Assembly: GCA_019057815.1 (NCBI GenBank)
Contig: JAHLWR010000016.1
Location: 21,959-85,958, forward strand
DNA length: 64,000 bases
Source of the DNA: Candidatus Heimdallarchaeota archaeon
GTDB taxonomy: Archaea > Asgardarchaeota > Heimdallarchaeia > Heimdallarchaeales > Heimdallarchaeaceae
Direction: 5' to 3'
The position numbers were made by a program, and so were the translations under genes. The notes beneath the pieces were generated by a model. It saw only the letters and a program-made list of their open reading frames with translations, did no database searches and was not told the origin of the DNA. Numbering within the stretch: position 1 is the stretch's first letter; the number at the start of each line of letters is the position of its first letter. This document shows, piece after piece, positions 1 to 9,275 of this stretch.

Positions 1-248
1 TCCTTAACCCTAAGAATCGTATCCTTTCCTACTGAAATCCACATTTCTCCATTTAGAACTATGTAAAGTTCTTGTGCATGTGTGTGATAGTGCACAGCTG
101 GATCACTCCAAGGTTCTACAAAACTTGTTTTCCCTAGTTGTAGATAAGAATCATAGTAATTTTTTTCTTTAAAACAACCAATAATCCATCCTTTTTTATC
201 CTTTAAATCATAGATGAAGGAATTATCAGACATTCTTTTCAAAACCAT
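1..248 (-). CDS. Cupin-domain protein (partial, runs off left edge)
   Basis: This is the N-terminal 82 codons of a small cupin, read from an ATG at 246-248 to the window edge. The visible part contains HYHTHAQELYIVLNGEMW, which matches the cupin first motif (H-x-H plus a Glu), expected to bind a metal. The rest of the beta barrel lies outside the window. It follows the metallo-beta-lactamase gene by only two bases on the same strand, so the two are probably co-transcribed. The substrate cannot be told. The fold is clear; the function is not. Confidence 0.75.
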   Translation of the reverse strand, partial: MVLKRMSDNSFIYDLKDKKGWIIGCFKEKNYYDSYLQLGKTSFVEPWSDPAVHYHTHAQELYIVLNGEMWISVGKDTILRVK

Positions 249-250
249 AA

Positions 251-1084
251 TTAGAGGTTTTTAATAACAACATAAAATTGCTCAAGCATCATTTTCAGAC
301 GTCCACTCTCCACTTCATATGGAAATTGAGGAAAGTCAGTTCGATTGACCAGTTCTTCTTTGGGGACATTTTGTTCCACAAGCTCCTCAATTTTCTTAGT
401 AAGTTCAGTTAGATATTTTTTATGAAGTTCAAGTTCTTTATTCGATGTTACAGGTCCATGTCCTGGAATAATAATATTAGCTCGCAACTCTAGCATTTTG
501 TCAATAGCTTCTATCCATAAATATGGATTAGCAGTGGGATCGCCACCATATGGGAATGTTTCAGAAAATATCAAATCACCTGAAAATATCAAAGCATCGC
601 TAGGGACATAGACAAATGCACTTCCTCTTGTATGACCATGTGTTTCAATAATCTCTATTTGCCTACCTTCATCATCTAGTGTTAGTTTACCAGTGAATGT
701 CTCGTTGGGAAGAACTATCTTCAGATTTTGCCATTTTTCTTTTAAGTCAGGATTATTTTCAGCCCACGTTTTTAGATTCTCTTCTGTTGATTGTTTTCGC
801 TCCTTCATTATTTCATTTGTAAAAATTGTAGAAATAATGCGACAATCCTCGAAAACCTGATTCCCAAATACATGATCACTATGGCAATGCGTATTTACTA
901 GTATTCTTACTGGAAGCTTTGTTTCCTTTTCAGCTATATCCCTTATATTCTTCAAAGTTACTGGGTCCATTCCTGAATCTAACATTACTACAAAGTTTTT
1001 CAATCTCACAAAAGCTACATTACCTCTTGTTTCTCCTTTTGTATGTGCCCAAACATTTTCTGTCAATTTCAACATCTCAACCAT
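251..1084 (-). CDS. Metallo-beta-lactamase-fold hydrolase
   Basis: The protein has about 277 aa and carries the metal-binding signature of the superfamily. THCHSDH lies near residue 66-71, followed by a GHTRGS histidine, SGDLIF with the bridging Asp, and IIPGHGP with the last His. It is therefore a probable two-metal hydrolase. The family covers thioesterases, lactonases, beta-lactamase-like and other hydrolases, and the substrate is not readable. I chose the ATG at 1084 because GGTGA lies five bases upstream. An in-frame TTG at 1096 would add four residues. It sits directly upstream of the cupin gene, in an apparent operon. Confidence 0.85.
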   Translation of the reverse strand: MVEMLKLTENVWAHTKGETRGNVAFVRLKNFVVMLDSGMDPVTLKNIRDIAEKETKLPVRILVNTHCHSDHVFGNQVFEDCRIISTIFTNEIMKERKQSTEENLKTWAENNPDLKEKWQNLKIVLPNETFTGKLTLDDEGRQIEIIETHGHTRGSAFVYVPSDALIFSGDLIFSETFPYGGDPTANPYLWIEAIDKMLELRANIIIPGHGPVTSNKELELHKKYLTELTKKIEELVEQNVPKEELVNRTDFPQFPYEVESGRLKMMLEQFYVVIKNL

Positions 1085-1113
1085 TTTAGTCACCAAATAT
1101 TCTAATGCTCAAT

Positions 1114-3039
1114 TTACAGCTTATCAATTTCTTTTAATATCGTTTTCGATATTTTTTCGACTTTTATGTCGATAGTTTCAATAGATTTCCTTTTAGTTTC
1201 CATTTTTTCGAACAAATCATTCATTTTTGTTACGTATTTAGCTCGTGTCTTTCCTTCTTCACCCTCACTTCGCAAAACTTGTATGGATTTGGTTATATTT
1301 TGATATTCGCTTTCCATTCTTTTAATGCTTTTTTCCTCTGAATCTCTCTGTACAACAAGCTTCTGTTTTTCTGTTCTCAAATCTCTTATTTTCTTTATTA
1401 TCGTTCCTTGTTTCTCATCTATTGTTTCTAAGTCAAGTAATTCTTCTAGAACCTGATCTGATACAGAGGCGATTGATACACTTTGTGAAGTTTTTCGAAA
1501 AGTGTGAATTTTCGCTTTAAGGCTGGATTTTTCTTCAATTTTTATTTTTGCTCGAAAATAGTTTGGAGTTTCTTTGACTTCAATTTTAGATTTTTTCTTG
1601 TCTACTTCGTAGCCATATAGTTTTGGTGTTTCAAGAATTATCTGTTTCTCTTCATCTGCTTTATTTTCGATCTCAAAAAGATATTCTGTCTTGTTTATGA
1701 AACTTTCAACATAATAATATCCAGAAAGAGAGATGTTTACTAGCTTAGTTGAGGATTCTTCGCTTTGCTTGATGTATATATCTTGTTCTAAACGGTGAGG
1801 GATAATTTGTTTCTCATCTTTTGGAACCCTTTGCAGCATAGCCTCCCCTGAATAATCTCCTTTTTCATATATTGTTACAGGTCCTTCTTCCCAAGCATAT
1901 CCAGATTTATTTTCAATCTCTATTGCACCAAAGGGATGTGATGCATGGTTAGCTCTATTGTAGATGTAAATCTTCTCTTTTGGCACATCAGTAGAATGTA
2001 GAAGTAGAAGAGCTGATTCTCCTTTTTTAATAGTAACCAGCTGTTTTAAACTGAAAGTAACACTTTCTGTTGTTGTTACAATTTCAGCTTCTTGTTCTGC
2101 TGTTTCTTCATATTCGTAAGGTTCTTCAATCGCAGCAGCACCAACAAAGTCCATTTTAGCTACTGCCCTTTTTGCTCTTTTAGGAGCAGCCATAGGAGCT
2201 AATTTAGGAGAAGGTCTTGGTTCGAATTCTGCTTCAGGTTTCATAACACTAATACCTGTCTGTGTAGGTCTAGAAACGTAAGGTCTGTCTATTAGCCATG
2301 GAGAGCTCATATCATACTTAAATGAAATTGGAAGGCCTGTTAGAAGCTGAACTTGGGCATCGATCCAATCAATTTGAGTATTGTTACTCACTAAAGCCCA
2401 CAGCTCAAATACAGCTTTTTCTTCTCCTATACTATATATTCGGTAAGATGATTGCCATGCGGGTAGTTCAGTAAGATATGAAACTACAATATCCTTTTCA
2501 CTTTCATCAGTAAATGAGATTTTTATGTTTTTAACGTCTTCCTTTTTGCTTTTAGAAAGCAAATCTAGCTGATCATTTAGTGATTTTCTGAAATACTCTT
2601 CTGCAGGAAAAATACTTTCTATCTCTTTAGAAGCAACTTGTTTAATCAGATTGTCTGGAGATGAGAGAACAATTGTGATTTCAGCACCATCATCCTTATT
2701 CTCTGATTCACTTTCTTGATACCCTACTAATCTTCCCTCATATTTTTCTCCATTTAAGAGATTAATCTGAATTCTAGAACCCGAAAGCAAGTCTAAAATT
2801 GATGTTAAAGCACATCCACTTTGCTCAATCTCTATTTCTCCTTTCGTTTCAGAATCAAAAGAAATTGAAGATAATAGTGATTCCCCTTCGATGTCAACAT
2901 GAAACGTTTTTAAAAAATCATCAGTCTGTTTTTTCAATACAGGGAATAAAATATCCTTTTCCTTACATCGTGCTTGAGCTGAAAGCCATCCAACACCCAT
3001 TTTATAGAGTTTAACTTCTTTAATTTCGAAAATAACCAT
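1114..3039 (-). CDS. DUF4139-like protein with C-terminal coiled coil
   Basis: A 641-aa soluble protein. Residues about 165-260 and 330-510 resemble the DUF4139 beta-sandwich region (a LPAWQSSYRI segment, then WALVSNNT and a VQLLTGLP segment). A low-complexity Pro/Ala/Lys stretch at about 265-300 separates the two halves. The last 120 residues are charged and predicted coiled coil (DLRTEKQKLVVQRDSEEKS). No signal peptide or TM helix is visible. The family is of unknown function, often with a mucoidy-inhibitor-like N-terminus. The gene is co-directional with its neighbours but separated from both. Confidence 0.6.
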   Translation of the reverse strand: MVIFEIKEVKLYKMGVGWLSAQARCKEKDILFPVLKKQTDDFLKTFHVDIEGESLLSSISFDSETKGEIEIEQSGCALTSILDLLSGSRIQINLLNGEKYEGRLVGYQESESENKDDGAEITIVLSSPDNLIKQVASKEIESIFPAEEYFRKSLNDQLDLLSKSKKEDVKNIKISFTDESEKDIVVSYLTELPAWQSSYRIYSIGEEKAVFELWALVSNNTQIDWIDAQVQLLTGLPISFKYDMSSPWLIDRPYVSRPTQTGISVMKPEAEFEPRPSPKLAPMAAPKRAKRAVAKMDFVGAAAIEEPYEYEETAEQEAEIVTTTESVTFSLKQLVTIKKGESALLLLHSTDVPKEKIYIYNRANHASHPFGAIEIENKSGYAWEEGPVTIYEKGDYSGEAMLQRVPKDEKQIIPHRLEQDIYIKQSEESSTKLVNISLSGYYYVESFINKTEYLFEIENKADEEKQIILETPKLYGYEVDKKKSKIEVKETPNYFRAKIKIEEKSSLKAKIHTFRKTSQSVSIASVSDQVLEELLDLETIDEKQGTIIKKIRDLRTEKQKLVVQRDSEEKSIKRMESEYQNITKSIQVLRSEGEEGKTRAKYVTKMNDLFEKMETKRKSIETIDIKVEKISKTILKEIDKL

Positions 3040-3082
3040 ATATCAAAATAATAAATACTCAATAAAAAGGTTATTAGAATCA

Positions 3083-3916
3083 TCATTCGAGTGTATCGAA
3101 AAAGTCTTTTACATAATCACCAATAATTTCATGATTTCCAACTATAATTCTATGAGCATCCCCAAAACTTATGAGCTTTGACTTAGGATGAAGAGTTGCA
3201 AATAATTTTGAATTTTCTGGATCTGTAAACCAATCTTGTTCAGCAATAAGCACTAAAATAGGAAGGTCCAATTCTTTTTCTCTACCTCTGATATCATATT
3301 TATGAATGAATTCTATCAATATTCGAAGCTGTATATACAAACCTGCTTCCTTAAATCTTTTTAATGCATAATCTAGATTTTCTGTTTCTTTTGGAGTCTT
3401 AAATTTGAGATAAATTCTAAGTATAAAGACTACGAATTTTTGTGCTAACCATAATAAAGGATAAGGTAGTAATTTTAAAACATCAAACCACCATTTGGTC
3501 TTGAACTTCGATTCTGGACTTGCTGATAACATACCTTTAGGTTTCACACCATTCTTTGTTAGGTAATATAAATATGATAAAGCTGATCCTATACAACTTC
3601 CCCAGATGAAGAATTCATCATCTTTTAAATTATATAATTTAATAACCTTAGATAAGTCATCTGTATATTCCTCAACTCCCCATATACCTCGTTTATGCGG
3701 TTTACTTGATTTGCCAAATCCTCTAGGTTCATATATTATAATATTTGCATATCTCTGAAATGACTCAATCAGAGGTGTTCTTGCTTCGATTGAATCTAAC
3801 CAACCAGGAATCATAATAATGGATCGATTTTGATAACTCTCATTTAAGCATTGAAAATATTTGTACCTAAGCTGTATAAATGGCTTCTTTGAAACTTCAA
3901 GATATCTATCTTCCAC
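3083..3916 (-). CDS. Alpha/beta hydrolase with Cys at the nucleophile elbow
   Basis: A 277-aa alpha/beta hydrolase. It has the oxyanion-side IPGWLDS segment, YEPRGFGKSS, a nucleophile elbow reading WGSCIGS, an acid segment LIAEQDWFTD and a catalytic His in GDAHRIIVG. The elbow carries Cys where most family members have Ser (G-x-C-x-G), as in PHA synthases and dienelactone hydrolases. The substrate is unknown. The start ATG at 3914-3916 is the only good one. It stands alone, divergent from the downstream DegV gene. Confidence 0.8.
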   Translation of the reverse strand: MEDRYLEVSKKPFIQLRYKYFQCLNESYQNRSIIMIPGWLDSIEARTPLIESFQRYANIIIYEPRGFGKSSKPHKRGIWGVEEYTDDLSKVIKLYNLKDDEFFIWGSCIGSALSYLYYLTKNGVKPKGMLSASPESKFKTKWWFDVLKLLPYPLLWLAQKFVVFILRIYLKFKTPKETENLDYALKRFKEAGLYIQLRILIEFIHKYDIRGREKELDLPILVLIAEQDWFTDPENSKLFATLHPKSKLISFGDAHRIIVGNHEIIGDYVKDFFDTLE

Positions 3917-4012
3917 AAGCAGCGTAATATGTGAAGTTAAAAAGTTTATTCAAACACTACTCCCATAAAAATTCACGAAAGGTTTATTTAAAACATGTTT
4001 TTCTCCACTGTT

Positions 4013-4870
4013 ATGAAAGTAAAAATAGTAGTTGATAGTTGTGGTGACACTCATCAAAGTGTTTTAGAAAAATATGATATTGGAATGATTCCTCTAAATA
4101 TCCATATAGGAAAGATGATGAGAGATGGAATTGACATAACACCTGAAGATTACTACAAAATTATTGAAGATGTTGAACTCCCAGATACTTCCGCTCCTAA
4201 TCTTTCCCAATGGAAAGAATGCTTTGATACTTATCTTGAAAAAGATAATTATGATAAATTGGTTTTAGTAACAATAGCTCAGAAATTGTCTAATACTTAT
4301 GAACAAGCGTGTGTTGCCGCTAGAAAATATTATCCAAGTAAAATAGAGGTACTTGATTCAATGAGTGCATCTGCTGGTGAAGGTATAGTAGCTATCAAGT
4401 TTAGTGAGCTATTGAAAAAAGGATATGACTCTACTACTGTATATAATTTTATGCAAAATCTTCGCTTAAAAGTTGTTCAAATAGGTTATATGAATACTTT
4501 GAAAATGTTAGTCAAATCGGGCAGAATAAGTAAAGCAAGTGAATTTATCGCGTCCATAGGAAGATTAAAACCTATGATTATTACGAAAAACGGTGAAAAT
4601 TTACCCTTAGGTAAAGCTATTAGCTTAAAAAGCGCTAAGAAAAAAGCAATCGAAGAAATGGCTGAAAGAATAGATCCCTCTTTAAGTTATTCACTCTTTG
4701 TTACACATGCAGAAGCAAAAGAATCAGCTAAAGAACTAGAGGAAATTATGAAAGAACGGTTTTCAATTAGTAAATCATTCATAAGCTATATGGGACCTGT
4801 TGTTGGAAGCAGAATGGGAAAAGGTGCGGTTTTTATTACAACTATTCCTGATTTGGAACCAACTGAATAA
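4013..4870 (+). CDS. DegV family fatty-acid-binding protein
   Basis: About 285 aa with the DegV pattern: an N-terminal KIVVDSCGD segment, the P-D-T-S-A-P-N loop, an A-Q-K-L-S-N-T-Y loop and a C-terminal GPVVGSRMGKGA segment. DegV proteins bind a single fatty acid in a buried pocket; in Firmicutes FakB members present it to a fatty acid kinase. No kinase gene is visible here. I chose the second in-frame ATG (4013) because it gives the usual N-terminus and a TATA-like TTTATTTAAA lies about 25 nt upstream. The family is mainly bacterial, so a transfer origin is plausible. Confidence 0.85.
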   Translation: MKVKIVVDSCGDTHQSVLEKYDIGMIPLNIHIGKMMRDGIDITPEDYYKIIEDVELPDTSAPNLSQWKECFDTYLEKDNYDKLVLVTIAQKLSNTYEQACVAARKYYPSKIEVLDSMSASAGEGIVAIKFSELLKKGYDSTTVYNFMQNLRLKVVQIGYMNTLKMLVKSGRISKASEFIASIGRLKPMIITKNGENLPLGKAISLKSAKKKAIEEMAERIDPSLSYSLFVTHAEAKESAKELEEIMKERFSISKSFISYMGPVVGSRMGKGAVFITTIPDLEPTE

Positions 4871-5000
4871 TAGGAGACAATCAGGTCAGTCTCCTTCCTT
4901 CAATAAACTGTCAGAAATTAGATGCCTTCGTAAAAACTTTGCTAAAATATAAGGAAATAGAATTTAACAAAATGATTCAAGGGTATGATACTCACTGGAT

Positions 5001-5414
5001 CTAGTCTGTGTCTTCTACAGATGCCCATAACACTTGACCATTACCAGCATCTACTATGATTTCATAATATGCATTATCATATATTAAAACTATTTTCCAC
5101 ACCAAATAACCATTCTCATTTTCGAGAAAACTGGATACTATAGTTCCACTTGTAGTATAATCTAACGCAATTTGTTCTGCTTGTATCTGACTGATATCTG
5201 CAAAAACTAAGAGATCACCATCGTAATTTTCATCGACAGCTATGCTTCCTACATAATCAGGAAACTGATGATCGCCTTCAAAATTGCCGTCTTCCTCTGG
5301 TATTATATTAAATGGTAAAGTTATTACACCAGTTACACTAAGTATTCCAATAACACCAAAAGCCACAAGTAGAAGTGTGCTTGTGCCTAGTATGTATTTT
5401 GTTTTTGTTTTCAT
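5001..5414 (-). CDS. Membrane-anchored PepSY-like small protein
   Basis: A 137-aa protein starting at the ATG at 5412-5414. Residues 8-30 form one hydrophobic segment (signal anchor), followed by an acidic linker and a C-terminal PepSY-like domain (ISQIQAEQIALDYT, then VWKIVLIYDNAYYEIIVDA and GNGQVLW). The predicted location is outside the membrane. PepSY domains are often inhibitory or binding modules; the target is unknown. A longer reading frame to 5570 exists, but the extension has no ribosome binding site and overlaps a mobile-element end relic, so I reject it. It follows a regulator gene on the same strand. Confidence 0.6.
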   Translation of the reverse strand: MKTKTKYILGTSTLLLVAFGVIGILSVTGVITLPFNIIPEEDGNFEGDHQFPDYVGSIAVDENYDGDLLVFADISQIQAEQIALDYTTSGTIVSSFLENENGYLVWKIVLIYDNAYYEIIVDAGNGQVLWASVEDTD

Positions 5415-5527
5415 CAATAGATAAATCTCATCTATATTAAATAGGTTATTGGTACAGATTTTTATTCCTCTAGTACAACTATTTAATTTACAGATATTTC
5501 TCAAAAAAAAGATAAATAGCACATCCG

Positions 5528-5570
5528 TCAGATGAACTACTCCTACCTTAAGGAAGGGAACTTCTGCCAT
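5528..5570 (-). repeat. Relic of an IS605-type element end
   Basis: On the minus strand this stretch reads gcagaagttcccttcctt followed by aaggtaggagtagttcat. The second half is nearly identical to the sequence at the 3' end of the tnpB at 23.8 kb (tttaggtaggagtagttcat). The first half resembles the other side of that element (gcagaaatccccttcctt, near 25.09 kb). No transposase gene is next to it, so it looks like a solo end or a short non-autonomous relic. Similarity was judged by eye. Confidence 0.45.
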
Positions 5571-5573
5571 CCA

Positions 5574-6098
5574 TCAGTTAAATTTAGCTTCAATGGAATC
5601 TAAAAATCTCTCCCATCTATTTGGGTAAATCTCTCTCCCCAATTTGCTTATCAGTTCTTTATCAAATAATAATTCTAGTGTAACTTCTCTACCCCTTCGA
5701 CAAGGTTTAATCAATTCATCTTCAGTTAGTCTTTTTATGTGCCAATGTAAAGCAGAAGGAGACATTTCAAGAACTTTTGCTAATTCCTTAATAGATAGAT
5801 TATGCATTTCTGGTGATTGGCTTAATAGCAACAAAATCTGCCGTGGGACAGTTTTTCGCAGATTAGCAATAAGTATCATAACACTTCCAATCCTCAACCT
5901 CCAAGTAAAATCAAAAAATAGTTTCAAATTGCGATGATGGACACTGATAATTCGTTCTCCTTTTTCCAATCGTTGCAGATGATATTCTACTACACCTAAT
6001 TGTCGACCTGATTCTTCTAGTATCTGCCTGAAATGAATCCCTGGATGGGATTCAATTATCTTGTAAATATCTTCTGCAGTGTCGACAAATTCAGTCAC
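5574..6098 (-). CDS. Double winged-helix transcription regulator
   Basis: About 174 aa with two ArsR/MarR-like winged helix units. The first is around residues 10-60 (IYKIIESHPGIHFRQIL, then VVEYHLQRLEKGERI). The second is around 100-160 (LSIKELAKVLEMSPSALHWHIKRL). This tandem layout is typical of archaeal regulators. I chose the GTG at 6096-6098 because a strong AGGAGGA lies seven bases upstream; a longer in-frame ATG start at 6203 would add 35 basic residues. It directly follows a membrane protein gene, so the pair may act as a regulator with its membrane partner. Confidence 0.75.
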   Translation of the reverse strand: MTEFVDTAEDIYKIIESHPGIHFRQILEESGRQLGVVEYHLQRLEKGERIISVHHRNLKLFFDFTWRLRIGSVMILIANLRKTVPRQILLLLSQSPEMHNLSIKELAKVLEMSPSALHWHIKRLTEDELIKPCRRGREVTLELLFDKELISKLGREIYPNRWERFLDSIEAKFN

Positions 6099-6102
6099 AA
6101 GA

Positions 6103-6504
6103 TTATTCCTCCTGAGGTTTTTTAGGAAGGATTTTTTCTGGAAGTGTTTTATCAAAAGACGAATTTTCCTGACTTGTCTTTTTCTTTTGTATTTTTTCCT
6201 CAAAAGTTATTGGTAGATGTTTTTCTGGTACTAATAAAACAATTAAGATCAATAAAACCATAATAAATCCAAAAATAGCAGCAAGCAAATTTGGAATCTC
6301 AGAAGACCAATCTTCTGGAAAAAGAACATCCAAATTTCTGATTACCACTTGTACAGCAGCAGCAAGAGATGCTAAAAATATCAAGAAAAACTTACGCCTT
6401 TTATACCGAACAAATAAACTCAAGAAAATAATTGCAATTATAAATAAAATGATTCCACTCAAGAAAACAAGTATATCTTCAATATTTGATATTTGAATTG
6501 ACAT
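6103..6504 (-). CDS. Small integral membrane protein
   Basis: 133 aa with three predicted TM helices (residues about 9-32, 38-56 and 70-93) and a charged Lys/Glu/Pro-rich cytoplasmic tail of about 40 residues. I recognise no family. The stop codon lies five bases before the regulator start, and the regulator's ribosome binding site is inside this gene, so translation is probably coupled. Confidence 0.55.
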   Translation of the reverse strand: MSIQISNIEDILVFLSGIILFIIAIIFLSLFVRYKRRKFFLIFLASLAAAVQVVIRNLDVLFPEDWSSEIPNLLAAIFGFIMVLLILIVLLVPEKHLPITFEEKIQKKKTSQENSSFDKTLPEKILPKKPQEE

Positions 6505-6614
6505 AACTACTTCAAGTTTGCTTGATGAAAAAGGATTTTATAATGTTTGGTACGAATCTTAAATTGAACTAAACAAATTCAGATAAAGAATAAGAACAAT
6601 TAATTCTTTTTATC

Positions 6615-7667
6615 TCAGAGCTCGATTAAACTACGAATCTTTAGAATGTCATTCAAAATCATAAATACAGAATTGTCAAGTGTTCTAAAAACATCGCCTA
6701 TAGATATCATTAAAGTAAGATTTTTTCTAGAACGAGCTTCTTTGTACAAATATTTTTTGACATCTAAAGGTATTTTCTCAGCTGGTTCAATAGTCATCAG
6801 AAAAAATTTGGTCGAAGGGCTGTTTAGGGAAAGTTCTTCAAGATTTTTAAAATGCCTTTCTGCTGATTTTAAATCTTCAAATGATCCGATATATAAGTAA
6901 TAATTTATATCTCTGAAAAACTCGATTCCTGCAATTGTATCAAGATCAAAAAGCAATGACATTACAATACGCATAAACAATGTATCAATTCGGACAACAT
7001 ATTCATTTCTTGTTAATTCGTAAATGAAATCTATGTTTTGAAAATGAAACAGTGATTGAATTAGGATATTATAAGCTACAGTATCTGCAGAAATTACTCC
7101 AATTTTTATTCTCCTATTAAGGAGCTGAGTCAACATTTGAATATTATGAAATCTATTAGCAATATCACGGACAATATCCTCTATTCGTTTAGACTCTATT
7201 TGTTCATCTAAAAGAATGTTCTCTATTAAATCTTCACTCAGCATTTCTAAGTCTTTTATTTTTATTTGTTGAATATCTTTAAATTGCTGCAGAAACAATT
7301 CTATAGTTTCGTAGATGCGGTTATAACCGAATTTAGCTTGTTGATCGCTTCCTTTGTGATAAAAAACTAATAATTGACACACAGCTAAACCAGTTTTAGT
7401 AATAGCTCGTTGATCTCTGACTTTTGAATCTTTCTTCCTAAAAGAGGCTACTAGTAAGTGATACTGATCGTGATGTGGGATCGGTAAAGGTCCATATACT
7501 TGCAGATTTGGTGTCGTTGCAGAAGATACTACAGTACTATAAAAATTTCCCAATGCGGTTATCTCTTCATTTGGAATATCTGGTATTGATACTGTATTTC
7601 TTAATTCCATTCCTGTTTCATCTAAAACTAGAAGAGAAACATAGGGGAGGAAGAGCGTTCCTGGCAT
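6615..7667 (-). CDS. Asgard-type protein, longin-like N-terminus plus GTPase-like tail
   Basis: About 350 aa, no TM helix. The N-terminal 130 residues (FLPYVSLLVLDETGMELR, then QVYGPLPIPHH and YHLLVASFRKK) resemble a longin/roadblock-like alpha-beta domain. The C-terminal half alternates hydrophobic strands and helices (RIKIGVISADTVAYNILIQSL, then INYYLYIGSFEDLKSAERHFKNL and KFFLMTIEPAE) like a Ras-like fold, but has no P-loop. The layout is like that of the protein at 43.5 kb. A role in membrane or GTPase signalling is inference. The ATG at 7667 is preferred over a TTG nine bases upstream. Confidence 0.45.
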   Translation of the reverse strand: MPGTLFLPYVSLLVLDETGMELRNTVSIPDIPNEEITALGNFYSTVVSSATTPNLQVYGPLPIPHHDQYHLLVASFRKKDSKVRDQRAITKTGLAVCQLLVFYHKGSDQQAKFGYNRIYETIELFLQQFKDIQQIKIKDLEMLSEDLIENILLDEQIESKRIEDIVRDIANRFHNIQMLTQLLNRRIKIGVISADTVAYNILIQSLFHFQNIDFIYELTRNEYVVRIDTLFMRIVMSLLFDLDTIAGIEFFRDINYYLYIGSFEDLKSAERHFKNLEELSLNSPSTKFFLMTIEPAEKIPLDVKKYLYKEARSRKNLTLMISIGDVFRTLDNSVFMILNDILKIRSLIEL

Positions 7668-7712
7668 TTTAATCAACTTTCATGTTTTGAAGATTTTTCC
7701 TAGTAGGAGTCA

Positions 7713-8228
7713 CTATTTTTTACTCAATCTTTTCTTTAATATCTTTTCTGTTATTTCTTTATCTGAAAGTTCAAATTGTTTATGAGCTGGTTTTTCTATA
7801 AATGAAAATAACAAAGTAAATATTAACAAGATTCTGCATAGACGAATCACATGATAACCCAGACTTACCGTATTCTGGATATGTTCAGTTGGTATTAAGA
7901 ATCTTAGACTTTCAGCCCAAAAGGTATTTCCTTCTGATAGCCATACATTTACTGACAATTCTAAACTATAAGCCATTGCTATAGCTAAGGCTAAAAGAAG
8001 AACTCTTACCACTCTTGTATTCGATTTTCTTATCAAGTTTATACCATTAAAAAGTCCTATATCATGTGCAGCAACCCACATAGTTGCTGCCAAGTAAATC
8101 CATAGTGGTGGGGATTCTTGTATATCCAACCAAGTCAGTGCATATCTATCCTGAAAATAAACAGGCATAAATATTGTAAGAAAACCTACAATAAATGCAA
8201 GGATGGAGAGTTTAGAAGAAATCCTCAT
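7713..8228 (-). CDS. Hypothetical multi-TM protein
   Basis: 171 aa with four or five hydrophobic segments (about residues 5-24, 40-60, 72-92 and 125-145) and a charged C-terminal tail ending in SDKEITEKILKKRLSKK. No family is recognised. It lies on the same strand as the longin-like gene, 45 bases upstream, and may share a transcript with it. Confidence 0.5.
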   Translation of the reverse strand: MRISSKLSILAFIVGFLTIFMPVYFQDRYALTWLDIQESPPLWIYLAATMWVAAHDIGLFNGINLIRKSNTRVVRVLLLALAIAMAYSLELSVNVWLSEGNTFWAESLRFLIPTEHIQNTVSLGYHVIRLCRILLIFTLLFSFIEKPAHKQFELSDKEITEKILKKRLSKK

Positions 8229-8353
8229 TACAAATCTTTTTGAAGCAGAACTTATATGTTTATCTCTAAAAAGAAAAAATATTAGATATTTTGATTAAAT
8301 GGGTACATTAATTAAACAGAACTCCACAACATTAAATATCACACTAAAAAACA

Positions 8354-9256
8354 ATGATTTATATGATTTCAGACTCCACTAGAAAGCATATAACCAATGC
8401 TGCTTTATCTTATGTATTTGCAGCAATGCTTTTTTCATTTCTCAGATTCTTTGATTTTAGTAGTCTTTTAGTTGTAGTCAGTATTTTTATTATGTTAAAA
8501 ATATTTGCTGTAAGCTGGTTAGGTTATGGTTTATACGTTTTTCAATCAGAAGAAAAAAATAAGAATCTTTTTTATGTAAGTCTTTTAATTTTAGGAGGAG
8601 CAGCTCTTGAATTTATTATTGTGGTGCTACAAATTCTAATAGGATATGAAATCTTATCTTTTGGAAATTCAGGAGATTTAATCTTGAATATTGCTTTTAT
8701 TTCACCATATATCGTTTATCTTATTGGGTTTTTCTTATTACGTGAAATTGTTGATTCTTTCTTTAAAACTAAAAGAAATGTGTTTAGAGGACAAATGTCT
8801 TTACCTCTAGGTTATGGGATATATATTGTTTCACTAATCGTTTTAATTGTAAAACCTCTTGAGTTGATTTTAGAAGATGGAAAACTAGTTGCAACAGATC
8901 CGACTTACTTCATGGTAATGAATTTCATGGAAATTGCTGTACTAGTAATGCTTGTTCTTGGTTATTGGAACCTCAGGAGAACTTTTCTTGTACTCGATAG
9001 AGTGCCTAAACAATTATTAGAGAGGATTAAACCTCTAACTTACACACAAGCACAAAGTCCTTATGATTCAAGATATCAACAAATTAAACAACCTACACAA
9101 CCTGGATTTGGAGCCATACCACCAGAGCAAACAGTAAAAGAGATTCAACAACCAGTTGAAAGAAAAAAAATGTTCTGTATTCAATGTGGACTAGAACTTG
9201 ACCCTGATGCTAGATTCTGTCCTCATTGTGGATCTGACAACCCTTACTTAACTTGA
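8354..9256 (+). CDS. Multi-TM protein with C-terminal zinc ribbon
   Basis: 300 aa. Seven or so TM helices fill the first 220 residues. They are followed by a Gln/Pro-rich linker and a terminal zinc ribbon of the form C-x2-C-x9-C-x2-C (MFCIQCGLELDPDARFCPHCGSDN). Such ribbons usually mediate protein contacts at the cytoplasmic face. The two genes downstream encode membrane proteins of similar size and topology and may form an operon with it (20-base gap). Confidence 0.6.
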   Translation: MIYMISDSTRKHITNAALSYVFAAMLFSFLRFFDFSSLLVVVSIFIMLKIFAVSWLGYGLYVFQSEEKNKNLFYVSLLILGGAALEFIIVVLQILIGYEILSFGNSGDLILNIAFISPYIVYLIGFFLLREIVDSFFKTKRNVFRGQMSLPLGYGIYIVSLIVLIVKPLELILEDGKLVATDPTYFMVMNFMEIAVLVMLVLGYWNLRRTFLVLDRVPKQLLERIKPLTYTQAQSPYDSRYQQIKQPTQPGFGAIPPEQTVKEIQQPVERKKMFCIQCGLELDPDARFCPHCGSDNPYLT

Positions 9257-9275
9257 AAAAAATAGTGATATTACT

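Noticed and set aside
5415..5570. N-terminal extension of the PepSY-like protein
   Set aside because: It covers an element-end relic and a polypyrimidine tract, and the internal ATG gives a clean signal anchor.
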